From: Halomonas sp. LR3S48
GTDB taxonomy: Bacteria > Pseudomonadota > Gammaproteobacteria > Pseudomonadales > Halomonadaceae
Direction: 5' to 3'
Length of the DNA stretch: 64,000 nucleotides
Assembly (NCBI RefSeq): GCF_025725665.1
Contig: NZ_CP107009.1
Location: 3,844,001 to 3,908,000 of the forward strand
The notes beneath the pieces were generated by a model, which saw only the letters and a list, made by a program, of their open reading frames with translations, ran no database searches and was not told the DNA's origin. The translations under genes were made by a program, and so were the position numbers. Positions 33,700-42,927 of this stretch are shown here, one piece after another. Positions within the stretch are counted from its first letter, which is position 1. Each line of letters opens with the position of its first letter.

Positions 33700-34965
33700 T
33701 TACCGCAGAGCCGTGATTCGCCATTCTGGCGCCAGGCTACGCCAATGCTGTCTGAGAATCGCCTTGTGCGCTTTGGCCATGGGCATCTCCTCTAGTTGGC
33801 GTGGCCACTGGGTACGGGCACGCTCGATGGTATCGTCGAGTACCGCACGAATGGCAGGCCAGGCGATACCAGCCTTTTCGGCCCAACGGCGAAAGTCCTC
33901 CTTACCCAGCCGATACCACTCCTTTTTTCCATTCAACTTGAGCGCTAACTGGTGGTCACCTTCGAGGTAGGCCAAAGTGGTGACGATATCGTAGGCAGGT
34001 GCCAGACGCGGCGTACGCTGATCGGGATAGATGAGGCTCCAGTTCTTGAGGTGAGCGTCTCCATTGGCAAGTAGCACATCTACCAGCAGGCGGCGAGCGA
34101 AGGCCTGAACATTGGCCAGGCCGTCATCGGTATATTCCCGCAACAAGCGCCCCAGGCGCTCGTAGTTGGGTCCGTCGTATTTCTCATGGGGATAGCGAAA
34201 CAGCACCTGTGCCATGTCCTCGGCGTGAATTCGCCGTTCGCCTTTCCGATCGAATCGCCGAATGGCGTAAGCGAACTGCTCTTGCGGCAGATTGATCGCT
34301 GGCAGGCCTTCGAGAGCATCCAATGGGATCAGACGAACCTCGGGTATCTCGACGCCGACGCTCTCGGCCAGCCACATCGCTGTGGCCTCGTTCTCGGGAA
34401 CGTGAGGATGGCGTGTCGAAGGTGTCTTGACGATCCAGTCGCCGAGTTCGTCAGCATGGCCGAAGTGAAAACGCCCGTCACGTTCGCGCATTGAGAACTT
34501 CATCTGCACTCCGGCAAGCGAGAAACCGCCGCCCACCTCGGCCACCCGACGCACCGGCATGACGCTGCGGCGGTGGCTGAGCACCCAGTCCGGCATTTCG
34601 TCGGGCGCCACAGGTGCCACCTGCAGGGCACCGGGAAGGTCATGCCCCAGGCTCGCTAGCAAGGGAAACTCGTTGTCCGGATGGACCTTGAGTCGTTGGG
34701 CCAGCCAGTCGCGTAGCGCCCCTTCCGGCAGTAGATTGGAGAACCAGGGGTGCAGTCGCTGCTGACGGATCCAGGGCGACTGCATCAGTTCGCCTGCGCG
34801 AGGAAAGTTGGGGTGCAAGGTCAGCGAGAGCGTGGGACGCTCGACATCGAGTCGCCAGGCGTCATCGAAAACCATGACGTTGCGCCCACTTCGGTAGCCG
34901 GCCAAGTATCCCACCCGGCTACCGTGCAGCTCGAGGCACAGCATTTCGACCGCCTCATTCTTCAT
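33700..34965 (-). CDS. hipA: HipA-type serine/threonine kinase toxin
   Basis: A 421-residue kinase toxin. The N-terminal HipA subdomain is followed by GGGFSLAGVQMKFSM (the family phosphate-loop region), the catalytic LLANGDAHLKNWSLIY and the metal-binding PAYDIVTTL. HipA kinases phosphorylate aminoacyl-tRNA synthetases and arrest growth. I chose ATG at 34965, which overlaps hipB by 11 bases; an earlier in-frame start at 35022 lies deep in hipB. All motifs look intact, so the toxin is probably active. Confidence 0.92.
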   Translation of the reverse strand: MKNEAVEMLCLELHGSRVGYLAGYRSGRNVMVFDDAWRLDVERPTLSLTLHPNFPRAGELMQSPWIRQQRLHPWFSNLLPEGALRDWLAQRLKVHPDNEFPLLASLGHDLPGALQVAPVAPDEMPDWVLSHRRSVMPVRRVAEVGGGFSLAGVQMKFSMRERDGRFHFGHADELGDWIVKTPSTRHPHVPENEATAMWLAESVGVEIPEVRLIPLDALEGLPAINLPQEQFAYAIRRFDRKGERRIHAEDMAQVLFRYPHEKYDGPNYERLGRLLREYTDDGLANVQAFARRLLVDVLLANGDAHLKNWSLIYPDQRTPRLAPAYDIVTTLAYLEGDHQLALKLNGKKEWYRLGKEDFRRWAEKAGIAWPAIRAVLDDTIERARTQWPRQLEEMPMAKAHKAILRQHWRSLAPEWRITALR

Positions 34966-35269
34966 TGCGCTCGCTCTCATCACCTTCGTCGTCTCCGAGC
35001 AGGCCCTGCCAAGGGTCGGCATCGAGGCCAGCGGTCTCGCTGACCTCTCCCTTCAACAACGACTGGACGGCGTGCCATTTTTCAAGCGGGATCAGCGTCA
35101 ACCTGGCATTGAGCCCGTCCGCAGCAAGCTCGAGGGTGTTCAGGCGAGGGTTCCCTCCTTGCTCGAGACGCTGGTACTGCTGACGGACCATGCCGGTTCG
35201 ATCGGCCATATCCTGTTGCGTGAGCTGGAGCGCCAGCCGCCTTTGACGGTATTGATCGAGAAGACTCAT
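34955..35269 (-). CDS. hipB: HipB-type antitoxin (Xre family)
   Basis: A 104-residue DNA-binding antitoxin. The helix-turn-helix occupies about residues 5-60 (YRQRRLALQLTQQDMADRTGMVRQQYQRLEQGG), followed by an acidic tail (LLGDDEGDESERNEE). The start may be ATG at 35269 or at 35275; neither has a strong ribosome binding site. Overlap with hipA indicates one operon. An inverted repeat at 35303 is a candidate autoregulatory site. Confidence 0.88.
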   Translation of the reverse strand: MSLLDQYRQRRLALQLTQQDMADRTGMVRQQYQRLEQGGNPRLNTLELAADGLNARLTLIPLEKWHAVQSLLKGEVSETAGLDADPWQGLLGDDEGDESERNEE

Positions 35270-35302
35270 AAGCATCACATGTGTTGCATTACTGATAAAT
35301 AG

Positions 35303-35318
35303 GCAACGTATAAGTTGC
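35303..35318. promoter_or_regulatory. Inverted repeat upstream of hipBA
   Basis: GCAAC-GTATAA-GTTGC, about 35 bases before the hipB start, with a further TTGCA half-site at 35284. It overlaps the likely promoter, consistent with autorepression by the HipAB complex. Confidence 0.45.
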
Positions 35319-35426
35319 AATTTAGCGCTTGTGATGATGAAACGCCAGTGTATCGGTCCGCTACTTTTTTTCAGGCCAGAGCCTCGGGCACGCATTTCTT
35401 GAGCTCGCCTCGTTCCTTGACCCGCC

Positions 35427-35444
35427 AATTTATCATGATAAATT
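35427..35444. promoter_or_regulatory. 18-bp perfect palindrome before the YfcC operon
   Basis: AATTTATCATGATAAATT, without mismatch, in an otherwise GC-rich stretch 56 bases upstream of the carrier gene start. A likely operator, perhaps for the GntR regulator encoded at 38892-39638. Confidence 0.55.
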
Positions 35445-35499
35445 TCATGGTATGCGTCGGTACTCCCCTCGCCGGCGCCCGGCGAACAAGGACAACGAC

Positions 35500-36891
35500 A
35501 TGCAGACAACCGAGCAGGCGCTGACACAGCGCAAGAAGAAGTGGTACCAGACGGTACCCGACCCCATGGTTCTCATTTTCATGATTCTGCTGGCCACCTA
35601 TGCCCTCACCTTCGTGGTGCCGGCGGGTGAGTACGAGCGGGTCGAGGAGGATGGACGCACCGTCGTGGTGCCGGACTCCTTCGAATACCTTCCCGATGTG
35701 GGCGCCATCTCGCCCTTCGATATCTTCGTGGCGGTCCCGCGCGGCCTCAACGAGGCGTCGCTCTACCTGTTCATCGTGTTCATAGCCGGCGGGTTGTTTC
35801 ATATCCTGCAGCGCACCGGCGCCCTGGAGAACGCAATCGGCGTGGCGGTGAACCGGGTCGGCGTCGAACGACGCAATATCATCATTACCGCCGGCACCTT
35901 CATCTACGGATTCTTCGGCGTGGCCGTGGGATTCGAGAACAATATCGCCTTGGTGCCCATCGCGGTGCTGATCGCCAGTGCTATCGGCTGCTCCAGCCTG
36001 GTCGGCACCACAATGGCCGTCGGCGGCATCGGTATCGGCTTCGCACTCTCGCCGATCAATCCCTATACCGTGGGTGTGGCCCAGGGCATCGCCGAGCTGC
36101 CGACCTTTTCAGGCGCCTGGCTGCGTACGCTGCTGGTGGTCTCTTCGCTGGCCTTGCTGTCGTTCTACATCTGCAAGTGGGTGGTCAAGATGGATTTCGA
36201 GGAGCCGGACAACGCCAAGGCCATGACCAAGTCACTGGATGAATACCAGTTGACCAAGCAAAACAAGATGACCCTTGGTGTGTTCATCCTGGGCCTGGCG
36301 GCCATGCTGGTGGGTGTTTTCACCCAAGGCTGGTACATCAACGAGATCGCCGGCATGTTCCTGCTGATGGCCATCGTGATCGGTATCGTCAACGGGCTAG
36401 GCGCCAACGAGATCGTCGCGCAAATGATGGAAGGCGCTGCCAAGGTCACGGCCGGCGCGCTGGTCATCGGCCTGGCCGCCTCCATCCAGGTGATCCTCAA
36501 CCAGGCCCAGATCATCGACACCATCGTGCATGGGCTGAGCGGCCTGATCCAGGGGATTCCCGGCGCCATGTCGGCGATCATGGCCAGCGTGGTACAAGGC
36601 GCGATCAACCTCTTCGTGCCTTCCGGCTCCGGGCAGGCCCTGGTCACCATGCCCATCCTGATACCGGTGGCCGACCTGGTGGGCATGAGCCGCCAATTGA
36701 TGATCACCGCCTTCCAGGTGGGCGACGGCCTGACCAACCTGATCGTGCCCACTTCCGGCGGCACCCTGGCCATGCTGGCCCTGGGGCGAGTCTCCTACGT
36801 GAAGTGGCTGAAGGCCATTCTGCCCTTCATGGCGCTGGTTTATATCCTGGCGTGGGTCGGTCTGGTCATCGGCCACTACGTCGGCTACTGA
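35500..36891 (+). CDS. YfcC-family (C4-dicarboxylate carrier-like) membrane transporter
   Basis: A 463-residue membrane protein with about twelve hydrophobic segments. PDPMVLIFMILLATYALTFVVPAGEY at the start, a GGLFHILQRTGALENAIG segment, NPYTVGVAQGIAELP and FVPSGSGQALVTMPILIPVADL belong to the YfcC/DcuC superfamily (PF03606). ATG at 35500 has AAGGAC upstream; an open frame from 35452 adds 16 basic residues and overlaps the palindrome region. Followed by DUF1028 and M20 genes, it probably imports their substrate (peptide- or ureido-type compound, inferred). Confidence 0.88.
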   Translation: MQTTEQALTQRKKKWYQTVPDPMVLIFMILLATYALTFVVPAGEYERVEEDGRTVVVPDSFEYLPDVGAISPFDIFVAVPRGLNEASLYLFIVFIAGGLFHILQRTGALENAIGVAVNRVGVERRNIIITAGTFIYGFFGVAVGFENNIALVPIAVLIASAIGCSSLVGTTMAVGGIGIGFALSPINPYTVGVAQGIAELPTFSGAWLRTLLVVSSLALLSFYICKWVVKMDFEEPDNAKAMTKSLDEYQLTKQNKMTLGVFILGLAAMLVGVFTQGWYINEIAGMFLLMAIVIGIVNGLGANEIVAQMMEGAAKVTAGALVIGLAASIQVILNQAQIIDTIVHGLSGLIQGIPGAMSAIMASVVQGAINLFVPSGSGQALVTMPILIPVADLVGMSRQLMITAFQVGDGLTNLIVPTSGGTLAMLALGRVSYVKWLKAILPFMALVYILAWVGLVIGHYVGY

Positions 36892-36898
36892 GCAACTC

Positions 36899-37600
36899 AT
36901 GACCCTGTCACTCATCCACGTGCAGCCGGCGACCGGCACGGTCGCCGCGCTGACGGCCACCGGCGGCGTGGCGGTGGGCGGCTACGTGCATCATGCCTGG
37001 CGTGGCCTGGGCGCTTGCGCCACCCAAGGACTGATCACGAATCCTTGGTACCCCGAGGGTATTCGCAAGGCGCTGGGCCAGCAGTGCACGGCCCAGCAGG
37101 CCCTGCAGGAGGTGATCCGGCGGGACAGCGGTGCATCACGCCGCCAGTGCCTGGTGATGGATGCCGACGGCCAGGCCGCAGTGCACTCCGGCAATGACAA
37201 CGTCGCCGTGGTTAGCGCCGAGCTTCGCCCTACGGTGGCGGCCGCCGGCAACATGCTGGCCGATGAGCGGGTCGTGGCGAAACTGCTGCAAACCTTTCTG
37301 GCGCTGACCTGCGCCAACCCCGACGAGGTACTGGCGCAGGGTGTCACGCCCCGTTATCGCGACGGCTACGAGGCACACCTGCTGGAGACGTTGATCGAAT
37401 CGCTGGACACGGCTTTGCAGGTCGGCGGCGACGCCCGTGGCACCCGCTCGGCCGCCCTGCGTATCGAGTCCTTCGATGCGGCCCCCATCGACCTACGTGT
37501 GGACTGGGACGATGATCCCGCCGGTGCGCTACGAGCGCTGGTTCGTCGCGTACGCGCCCCGGCGTTCTCCGCCTTCCTTGCCTCGCTGCCCACGCATTGA
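36899..37600 (+). CDS. DUF1028 family protein
   Basis: A 233-residue soluble protein of the DUF1028 family, often placed with Ntn-hydrolase-like folds. Visible elements are TGTVAALTATGGVAVGGYVHHAWRGLGACATQG, ALQEVIRRDSGASRRQCLVMDADGQAAVHSG and AAAGNMLADERVV. No enzymatic role is established in general. It starts 8 bases after the carrier gene and overlaps the upstream in-frame region of the M20 gene, so the three are one operon. Confidence 0.85.
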   Translation: MTLSLIHVQPATGTVAALTATGGVAVGGYVHHAWRGLGACATQGLITNPWYPEGIRKALGQQCTAQQALQEVIRRDSGASRRQCLVMDADGQAAVHSGNDNVAVVSAELRPTVAAAGNMLADERVVAKLLQTFLALTCANPDEVLAQGVTPRYRDGYEAHLLETLIESLDTALQVGGDARGTRSAALRIESFDAAPIDLRVDWDDDPAGALRALVRRVRAPAFSAFLASLPTH

Positions 37601-37614
37601 TTCAGGAGAGAAGC

Positions 37615-38874
37615 ATGACCGACTCCAAGACGCAGACGGCCCTGGGCCGAGACTTGATGGCGCGCCTGGACGAGGCCGCGCGCCACTCCCGGCCCGGCCC
37701 GGGCGTCACGCGCCTGTTCTGTTCCGATGAGCATCGCAAGGTACTGGAGCTTATCGCCGACTGGATGCGCCAGGCCGGGCTGACTCCGGAACTCGATGCG
37801 TCCGGCAACCTGGTAGGGCGCAATGCACGCGCCATGGCGGGCGAAAAGACGCTGATACTGGGCTCCCACCAGGACACGGTCGCCGAGGGGGGCAAGTACG
37901 ATGGCATGCTGGGAATTGCCCTGCCGCTGCAAGCCCTTCAGGCGCTGAAGGAAGTCGGCATCGAGTTACCCTACGGGGTCGAGGTGGTGGCCTTCGGCGA
38001 CGAGGAAGGCACGCGTTTCCAGTCAACCCTGATCGGCAGCCGCGCCCTGGCCGGCACCTTCGATCCAGTAAGCCTCGAGGCACGTGACGCCGACGGCGTG
38101 ACGCTCGGTGAAGCGCTCAAGGCCTTCGGTGGCAATCCGGAAGCGATTCCCCAACTGGCACGCAAGCCCGAGGCGGTATTCGGCTTCGTCGAGGTGCATA
38201 TCGAGCAGGGGCCAGTGCTGGAGCAGCGCGATCAGGCAGTGGGTGTCGTCACCGCACTGACCGGGATCGAGCGTCATCGCATCTGCGTGCGCGGCAAGGC
38301 CGGCCACGCCGGCACCACGCCCATGCCGGGCCGTCGCGACGCCCTGGTGGGTGCGGCCGAGATGGTGGTGGCAGCGGACAGGATACTGAACGCCACCCCG
38401 GACTTCGTTGGGGTGGTGGGCAAGCTGGAAGTCAGGCCCAATGCCGTTAACGTGATTCCCGCCGAGGTGAACTTCACGCTGGAGCTGCGCTCCCCCGACA
38501 CCACGGTACGCGAGCAGGGCCGCAGGGAAATCCTGGATTCCTGCCAGCGGCTTGCCCAGGCGCGAGGGCTCGAGCTGTCGAGCGAGCCCACCTACCAGGC
38601 CGAAGCAGTGGCATGCGCCGAATGGCTGATCGAAACCCTGGAGGGCGCCTGCGAGGAGTGCGGTGAGCCCGCCGAACGCATGTTCAGCGGTGCCGGCCAC
38701 GACGGACTGGCCATGCATGACCTGACCGATATCGGCATGCTCTTCGTGCGCTGCAAGGACGGCCTGAGCCATCACCCGGACGAAGCCATAAGCATCGAGG
38801 ACGCCGACCGCGCGACCCGTGTGCTGATGCGTTTCCTCACCAATCTGGGATCGAAAGCGCGCAGCAGGAGCTGA
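37615..38874 (+). CDS. M20 zinc-dependent amidohydrolase (allantoate/N-carbamoyl-amino-acid hydrolase type)
   Basis: A 419-residue dimetal enzyme. Ligands are His85 in GSHQDTV, Asp96 in GGKYDGMLG, the catalytic Glu130/ligand Glu131 in GDEEGTRF, and His in VHIEQGPVLE. The dimerisation segment GKAGHAGTTPMPGRRDAL is typical of the hydantoinase/carbamoylase branch. ATG at 37615 has AGGAGAG upstream. It would release ammonia/CO2 from a carbamoyl or ureido group, or hydrolyse a small amide. Substrate not determined. Confidence 0.9.
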   Translation: MTDSKTQTALGRDLMARLDEAARHSRPGPGVTRLFCSDEHRKVLELIADWMRQAGLTPELDASGNLVGRNARAMAGEKTLILGSHQDTVAEGGKYDGMLGIALPLQALQALKEVGIELPYGVEVVAFGDEEGTRFQSTLIGSRALAGTFDPVSLEARDADGVTLGEALKAFGGNPEAIPQLARKPEAVFGFVEVHIEQGPVLEQRDQAVGVVTALTGIERHRICVRGKAGHAGTTPMPGRRDALVGAAEMVVAADRILNATPDFVGVVGKLEVRPNAVNVIPAEVNFTLELRSPDTTVREQGRREILDSCQRLAQARGLELSSEPTYQAEAVACAEWLIETLEGACEECGEPAERMFSGAGHDGLAMHDLTDIGMLFVRCKDGLSHHPDEAISIEDADRATRVLMRFLTNLGSKARSRS

Positions 38875-38891
38875 TCAAGCAGGGCACGGCA

Positions 38892-39638
38892 TCAGTCGGT
38901 CAGGAAGCCACGCCGCACCTGGGCTTCGTTGTCGTTCATTACCGCCTGGGCCGAGAGCATATGTTCGCGCATGAGATCGCGGGCCAGGTCGGCATCGTCC
39001 GCCTCGATGGCATCCAGCAGCCGCGCGTGATACTGGCAGCCGGTGGGACCGATCTGGTGGTCCCCTGGCTCGTAGAGCCGGCGATAGACGGTCAGGTCGG
39101 AGAGCACCTGCACGGTGAAGCGGATGATGAACGACAGCAGCGGATTGCCCCCCGCCAGCTCGGCCAGCATTTCGTGGAAACGCAGCGAGTCGATGTGCTG
39201 CTGGCGCTCGGTCTCCATGTCGGGGGCCGGCGTGGCGTAGGTGTGCAGGCTTTCGCGCAGGCGAGCCAGATCTTCGGCACTGACCTTGCCGGCCAGCGAA
39301 GCGGCGAGTTCGGGCTCCAGCGCCAGGCGGATCTGGTAGATATCCCGAATCGAGATGTCCTGAAAATAGAAGTAATGACTAAGCAGCGAGGTCGCCTTGG
39401 CCTCGCTCATTCGACAGATGAAAACGCCGCCCCCCGGGCCGGTACGCGTCACCACCAGACCCTGGGCTTCCAACACCCGCGTGCTCTCGCGAATGGTGCC
39501 CTTGGATACGCCCAGGGTCTCCATCAGCTCGGCCTCGCTGGGCAGGCGATCGCCCGGCACCAACTGACGCTCCACGATCCAACCCTTGATGATATCCGCG
39601 ACGTGGTAGGGCAGGCGACGCGATGCAGAACCAGCCAT
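38892..39638 (-). CDS. GntR-family (FadR subfamily) transcriptional regulator
   Basis: A 248-residue regulator. The winged helix (HVADIIKGWIVERQLVPGDRLPSEAELMETLGVSKGTIRESTRVLEAQGLV) is followed by an all-helical FCD domain with its metal-ligand-type residues (DSLRFHEMLAELAGN-like, YHARLLDAIEADD, MREHM). ATG at 39638 has AGAGAGAAG upstream; 39704 is the longer alternative. It converges with the M20 gene (17-base gap) and probably regulates the YfcC-DUF1028-M20 operon. Confidence 0.9.
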   Translation of the reverse strand: MAGSASRRLPYHVADIIKGWIVERQLVPGDRLPSEAELMETLGVSKGTIRESTRVLEAQGLVVTRTGPGGGVFICRMSEAKATSLLSHYFYFQDISIRDIYQIRLALEPELAASLAGKVSAEDLARLRESLHTYATPAPDMETERQQHIDSLRFHEMLAELAGGNPLLSFIIRFTVQVLSDLTVYRRLYEPGDHQIGPTGCQYHARLLDAIEADDADLARDLMREHMLSAQAVMNDNEAQVRRGFLTD

Positions 39639-39770
39639 TGCTTCTCTCTTGCAACACAGGAAAACCAAGGGTAAGCCATTCATCTGGAGGCGAACAGAGC
39701 GCAACCAATTCCAACCCAGCTAGCAACCTCGGCACGTTCGGCTAATCCTGGTTTCGGTACGCTGGCTCGC

Positions 39771-40754
39771 TCACCCTTCCTGCCTGGCTTGCGCTCTTTT
39801 CCGCTTCCTGCCCCGCCGTTCCAGCAGCAGGTAGACCAGGAAGGCCACCGTCAGCGGCAGCAGGAAATAGAGGGCACGGTAGCCGATCAGCGCGGCGAGT
39901 ATCTGGCTCGGGGCAACGTGGTGCTGAAGCAAGGCGAGGAATACCGCTTCGAGCACGCCGAGGCCACCGGGAATATGGGTGATGACCCCGGCAATGGAGC
40001 TGATCAGCAGGATGCCGAGGATGCTGGGAAAGAACAGCCCTTGCGGCAGCAGCAGGTAGATGAGCGCTGCCATCAACGACCAGTTCGCCGCGCCCAGGGC
40101 CGCCTGCATCAACGCCAGCCTGAGCGGCGGAAGAACGATCTCATGGCCACGAATGTGCCATACGCGCCGTTTGGAGAAGCGACAGGCGGTCAGGTAAGCG
40201 AAAGCGACGGCGAGCAGCCCGAAGCCGATGAACTGCAGGCCGGTGGCGCCTATCTCCCAGTTCTGGGGCAGCTCGAGCAGGCGAAATGAGAAGATGGCGC
40301 CAGCGAGAATCATGTAGCCCAACCAGTTGGCGATCAGGCTGATGCTGAGAATGCGCGTGACGATACCCACGCCGAGGCCCAGGCGGGTATAGAGCCGGTA
40401 GCGCATGGCCAGGCCGCCCACCCAGGCGCCCAGGTTGAGATTGAAGGCATAGCACACGAAGGCAACCAGCAGGACGCGCCCGGTCGACAGCCCATGGCCG
40501 GTGTACTTCTTTCCCAGCAGGTCGTAGCTACTGAAGACGAGATAGCTGACCGCAGTAATGCCCACCCCGGCGACCAGCATCAGCGGGCTGTAACCTCGCA
40601 GGGTCTCGATGACTTCGTGCCAGTCGACGTTGCGGGCCAGCGAGAACAGCAGCACCGCGACCAGCACGAAGAATGCCAGGGTGGCGATGCGCTTCAACCA
40701 TTTCAGCCAGCGCCTGCGGGGGCGTGAATTGTCCGTCCTGGTAGCCTTCTTCAT
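39771..40754 (-). CDS. ybhN: YbhN-like UPF0104 membrane protein
   Basis: A 327-residue integral membrane protein with about eight hydrophobic segments, related to the membrane domain of lysylphosphatidylglycerol synthase. The SSIAGVITHIPGGLGVLEAVFLALL and ALIGYRALYFLLPL segments are family-typical, and both ends are strongly basic. It follows clsB by 16 bases. The ybhP-clsB-ybhN order is that of E. coli, so a role linked to cardiolipin metabolism is likely. Confidence 0.9.
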   Translation of the reverse strand: MKKATRTDNSRPRRRWLKWLKRIATLAFFVLVAVLLFSLARNVDWHEVIETLRGYSPLMLVAGVGITAVSYLVFSSYDLLGKKYTGHGLSTGRVLLVAFVCYAFNLNLGAWVGGLAMRYRLYTRLGLGVGIVTRILSISLIANWLGYMILAGAIFSFRLLELPQNWEIGATGLQFIGFGLLAVAFAYLTACRFSKRRVWHIRGHEIVLPPLRLALMQAALGAANWSLMAALIYLLLPQGLFFPSILGILLISSIAGVITHIPGGLGVLEAVFLALLQHHVAPSQILAALIGYRALYFLLPLTVAFLVYLLLERRGRKRKRAQARQEG

Positions 40755-40770
40755 AGGTAACCTTGCCGCT

Positions 40771-41970
40771 TCATTGCGGCTCGTCCTTGCTGACCCTTTC
40801 CTTCGACGTCAGCGTCTCGAGCCTGGGCGCATGACCCGGCCGCCAGCCCACGCTGATCGGGGAGTGACGCAGGAAGTGGTAGCTCACGAACATCAGCGGT
40901 GCCCGCCACCAGCGCCCTTTATTTGCCGCTTCGGGAGTGATCCTATGGCAGCTGCTCTCGATGAGCCCTATCAGATGATCGTATATCTCCCGGTTGAGGC
41001 TGGCATCGCGTATGAACAGGTTGGCCTCCAGGTTGAGCGACAGGCTGAGCGGGTCAAGGTTGCTCGACCCCACCGTTGCCCACTCTTCGTCGGCAATCGC
41101 GATCTTGCCGTGCAGGGGGTGCTCCTTGTATTCGTAGATGCGGATGCCGTCCTTGAGCAGATAGCTGTACAGCGAGCTGGAGAACATCCGCGCCCAGGGC
41201 ATGTCGGGGCGCCCCTGCAGGATCAGGGTCACCTCGACGCCCCGGCGGGATGCATTGCGTAGCTCACGCCATATGCGATAGCTGGGAAAGAAGTAGGCGT
41301 TGGCGATCAGCAGCCGCGACTTCGCGGTTCGAATCGCCTGCAGATAGTGGTCTTCGATATCGGTGCGATGCAGATGATTGTCACGAATGGCCAGGCGCAT
41401 GACGGCCTGCCCCACCGGCGGAGTGCCGACCAGGGTTGTCGGCAACCCCTGCACGGCCTGGTGCTCCATCAGCAGCGCCCTGGCGGCGCGACGAATGTCC
41501 TCGACGACCGGCCCGCGCACGCATACGCCATAGTCCTGCTTGCCCATTAGGTACTTGTCGGGCAGGTGGTCCCAGCCGAAATTGATCCCGCTGATATAGG
41601 CTACCTCGCCATCCACCACCACGATCTTGCGGTGCAGGCGGCGGAACAGGTTGGTGCGCACGCCGAAGAGGCGAGGTTTCGGGTCGTAGACATGCATGTG
41701 AACGCCGGCGTCGGCCAGCTCTTCAATATATTCGCTGCTCAGGTCCGCCGTGCCGTAGCCGTCCACCGTGACTTCTATGCGCACTTGGCGGGCCGCGGCT
41801 TCGAGCAGGGCGTCCTTGAGCGCCTGGCCGACCTCGTCATCGAAGATGATGAACGTCTCGATCAGGATTTCCCGGCGTGCCGAACGGATTGCCTCGAACA
41901 CATGGGGAAAGTACTGACTTCCATTGATCAACAGTTCGGCTTGATTGCCTTCCTTCCACTGGAATCTCAC
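40771..41970 (-). CDS. clsB: Cardiolipin synthase B
   Basis: A 399-residue phospholipase D-superfamily enzyme with two HKD motifs: LHRKIVVVDG in the first half and LHGKIAIADEE in the second. It would make cardiolipin from phosphatidylglycerol. I place the start at GTG 41970, which overlaps the ybhP stop (GTGA) and begins at the conserved RFQWKEGNQAELLINGSQYFP. A longer frame from 42159 runs through ybhP coding sequence. The length is close to E. coli ClsB (413). Confidence 0.92.
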   Translation of the reverse strand: MRFQWKEGNQAELLINGSQYFPHVFEAIRSARREILIETFIIFDDEVGQALKDALLEAAARQVRIEVTVDGYGTADLSSEYIEELADAGVHMHVYDPKPRLFGVRTNLFRRLHRKIVVVDGEVAYISGINFGWDHLPDKYLMGKQDYGVCVRGPVVEDIRRAARALLMEHQAVQGLPTTLVGTPPVGQAVMRLAIRDNHLHRTDIEDHYLQAIRTAKSRLLIANAYFFPSYRIWRELRNASRRGVEVTLILQGRPDMPWARMFSSSLYSYLLKDGIRIYEYKEHPLHGKIAIADEEWATVGSSNLDPLSLSLNLEANLFIRDASLNREIYDHLIGLIESSCHRITPEAANKGRWWRAPLMFVSYHFLRHSPISVGWRPGHAPRLETLTSKERVSKDEPQ

Positions 41971-42791
41971 AGGCCTATCTCTGCAACGAGCGGAACATGA
42001 TCGGAGAGATGCGACCACGGCTTGCGATCGAGGGCTCTCGGGTTTCGGCACGAGGCGTGGCGGACATATATACGGTCCAGACACAGCAGAGGCCAGCGCG
42101 CCGGAAACGTTTTTGCTGGCCCTCCCTTGCAGTCCACGAACGCCTCGCGCAGCCCGCACTCGGCCAGCACCACATCGGCTTTCAATTGCCAGTCGTTGAA
42201 ATCTCCCGCGACGATGACCGTCTTATCTTCGGGTATCGAGTCCAGCAGCTTGCATAACAGTCTCAGCTGCAGCAGGCGGTGTTTCTGGCGCAGCCCAAGA
42301 TGGACGCAGACCGCATGCACCGTGGGCTGCCCGGGTACAGCCAGTTGGCAGTGAAGGAGCCCACGACTTTCGGTGCCGTGAATGGAGACATCCCTGTTTT
42401 CGTAATGAAGAATCGGGTAGCGGGACAGCAGGGCGTTGCCATGGTCGCCGTCGGGGTAGACGGCGTTGCGCCCGTAGGCGAAGTCGGGCCACATGGTATC
42501 GGCGAGATACTCGTACTGCGGCACGCCCGGCCAGTCATGGTAGCGAAGGGAATGTTTCTTGTGTTCGCCGTGCACCTCCTGCAGGAACACCATATCGGCC
42601 GAGAGTGTGGAAACGGCATCGCGCAGTTCCGGCAGGATATGACGACGATTGAACACGTTGAAGCCCTTGTGCACGTTGATCGTCATGACCTGCAGCGACT
42701 TCACGGGCGCTGCTTGCTGGAGTTTCTGTTGCGGCTTCCGTTCCGTCACACTCACTGCGATATCCTTTTCCCGCTGTTTGACATGGCGCAT
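41967..42791 (-). CDS. ybhP: Endonuclease/exonuclease/phosphatase family protein YbhP
   Basis: A 274-residue member of the EEP superfamily. Motifs include TINVHKGFN, FLQEVHGEH (catalytic Glu), HLGLRQKHRLLQL, AGDFNDW (Asp/Asn) and SDHVPLVAEI (final Asp-His). It is the first gene of the ybhP-clsB-ybhN operon. In E. coli its partner ClsB needs no YbhP for synthesis in every context, so the exact role is open. Confidence 0.9.
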   Translation of the reverse strand: MRHVKQREKDIAVSVTERKPQQKLQQAAPVKSLQVMTINVHKGFNVFNRRHILPELRDAVSTLSADMVFLQEVHGEHKKHSLRYHDWPGVPQYEYLADTMWPDFAYGRNAVYPDGDHGNALLSRYPILHYENRDVSIHGTESRGLLHCQLAVPGQPTVHAVCVHLGLRQKHRLLQLRLLCKLLDSIPEDKTVIVAGDFNDWQLKADVVLAECGLREAFVDCKGGPAKTFPARWPLLCLDRIYVRHASCRNPRALDRKPWSHLSDHVPLVAEIGL

Positions 42792-42927
42792 CCGGCCATC
42801 CGGTCAAAGGAAGCTTAGCAGTAGAAGCCGAGACAGGTGCAAATCCGACGGGACACTCCTCTACGACTTGCCCCTGTCCGGATTTGCTGGTGGGATACGG
42901 CCCGGAGCCCGACGAAGGAGAGAGCGA

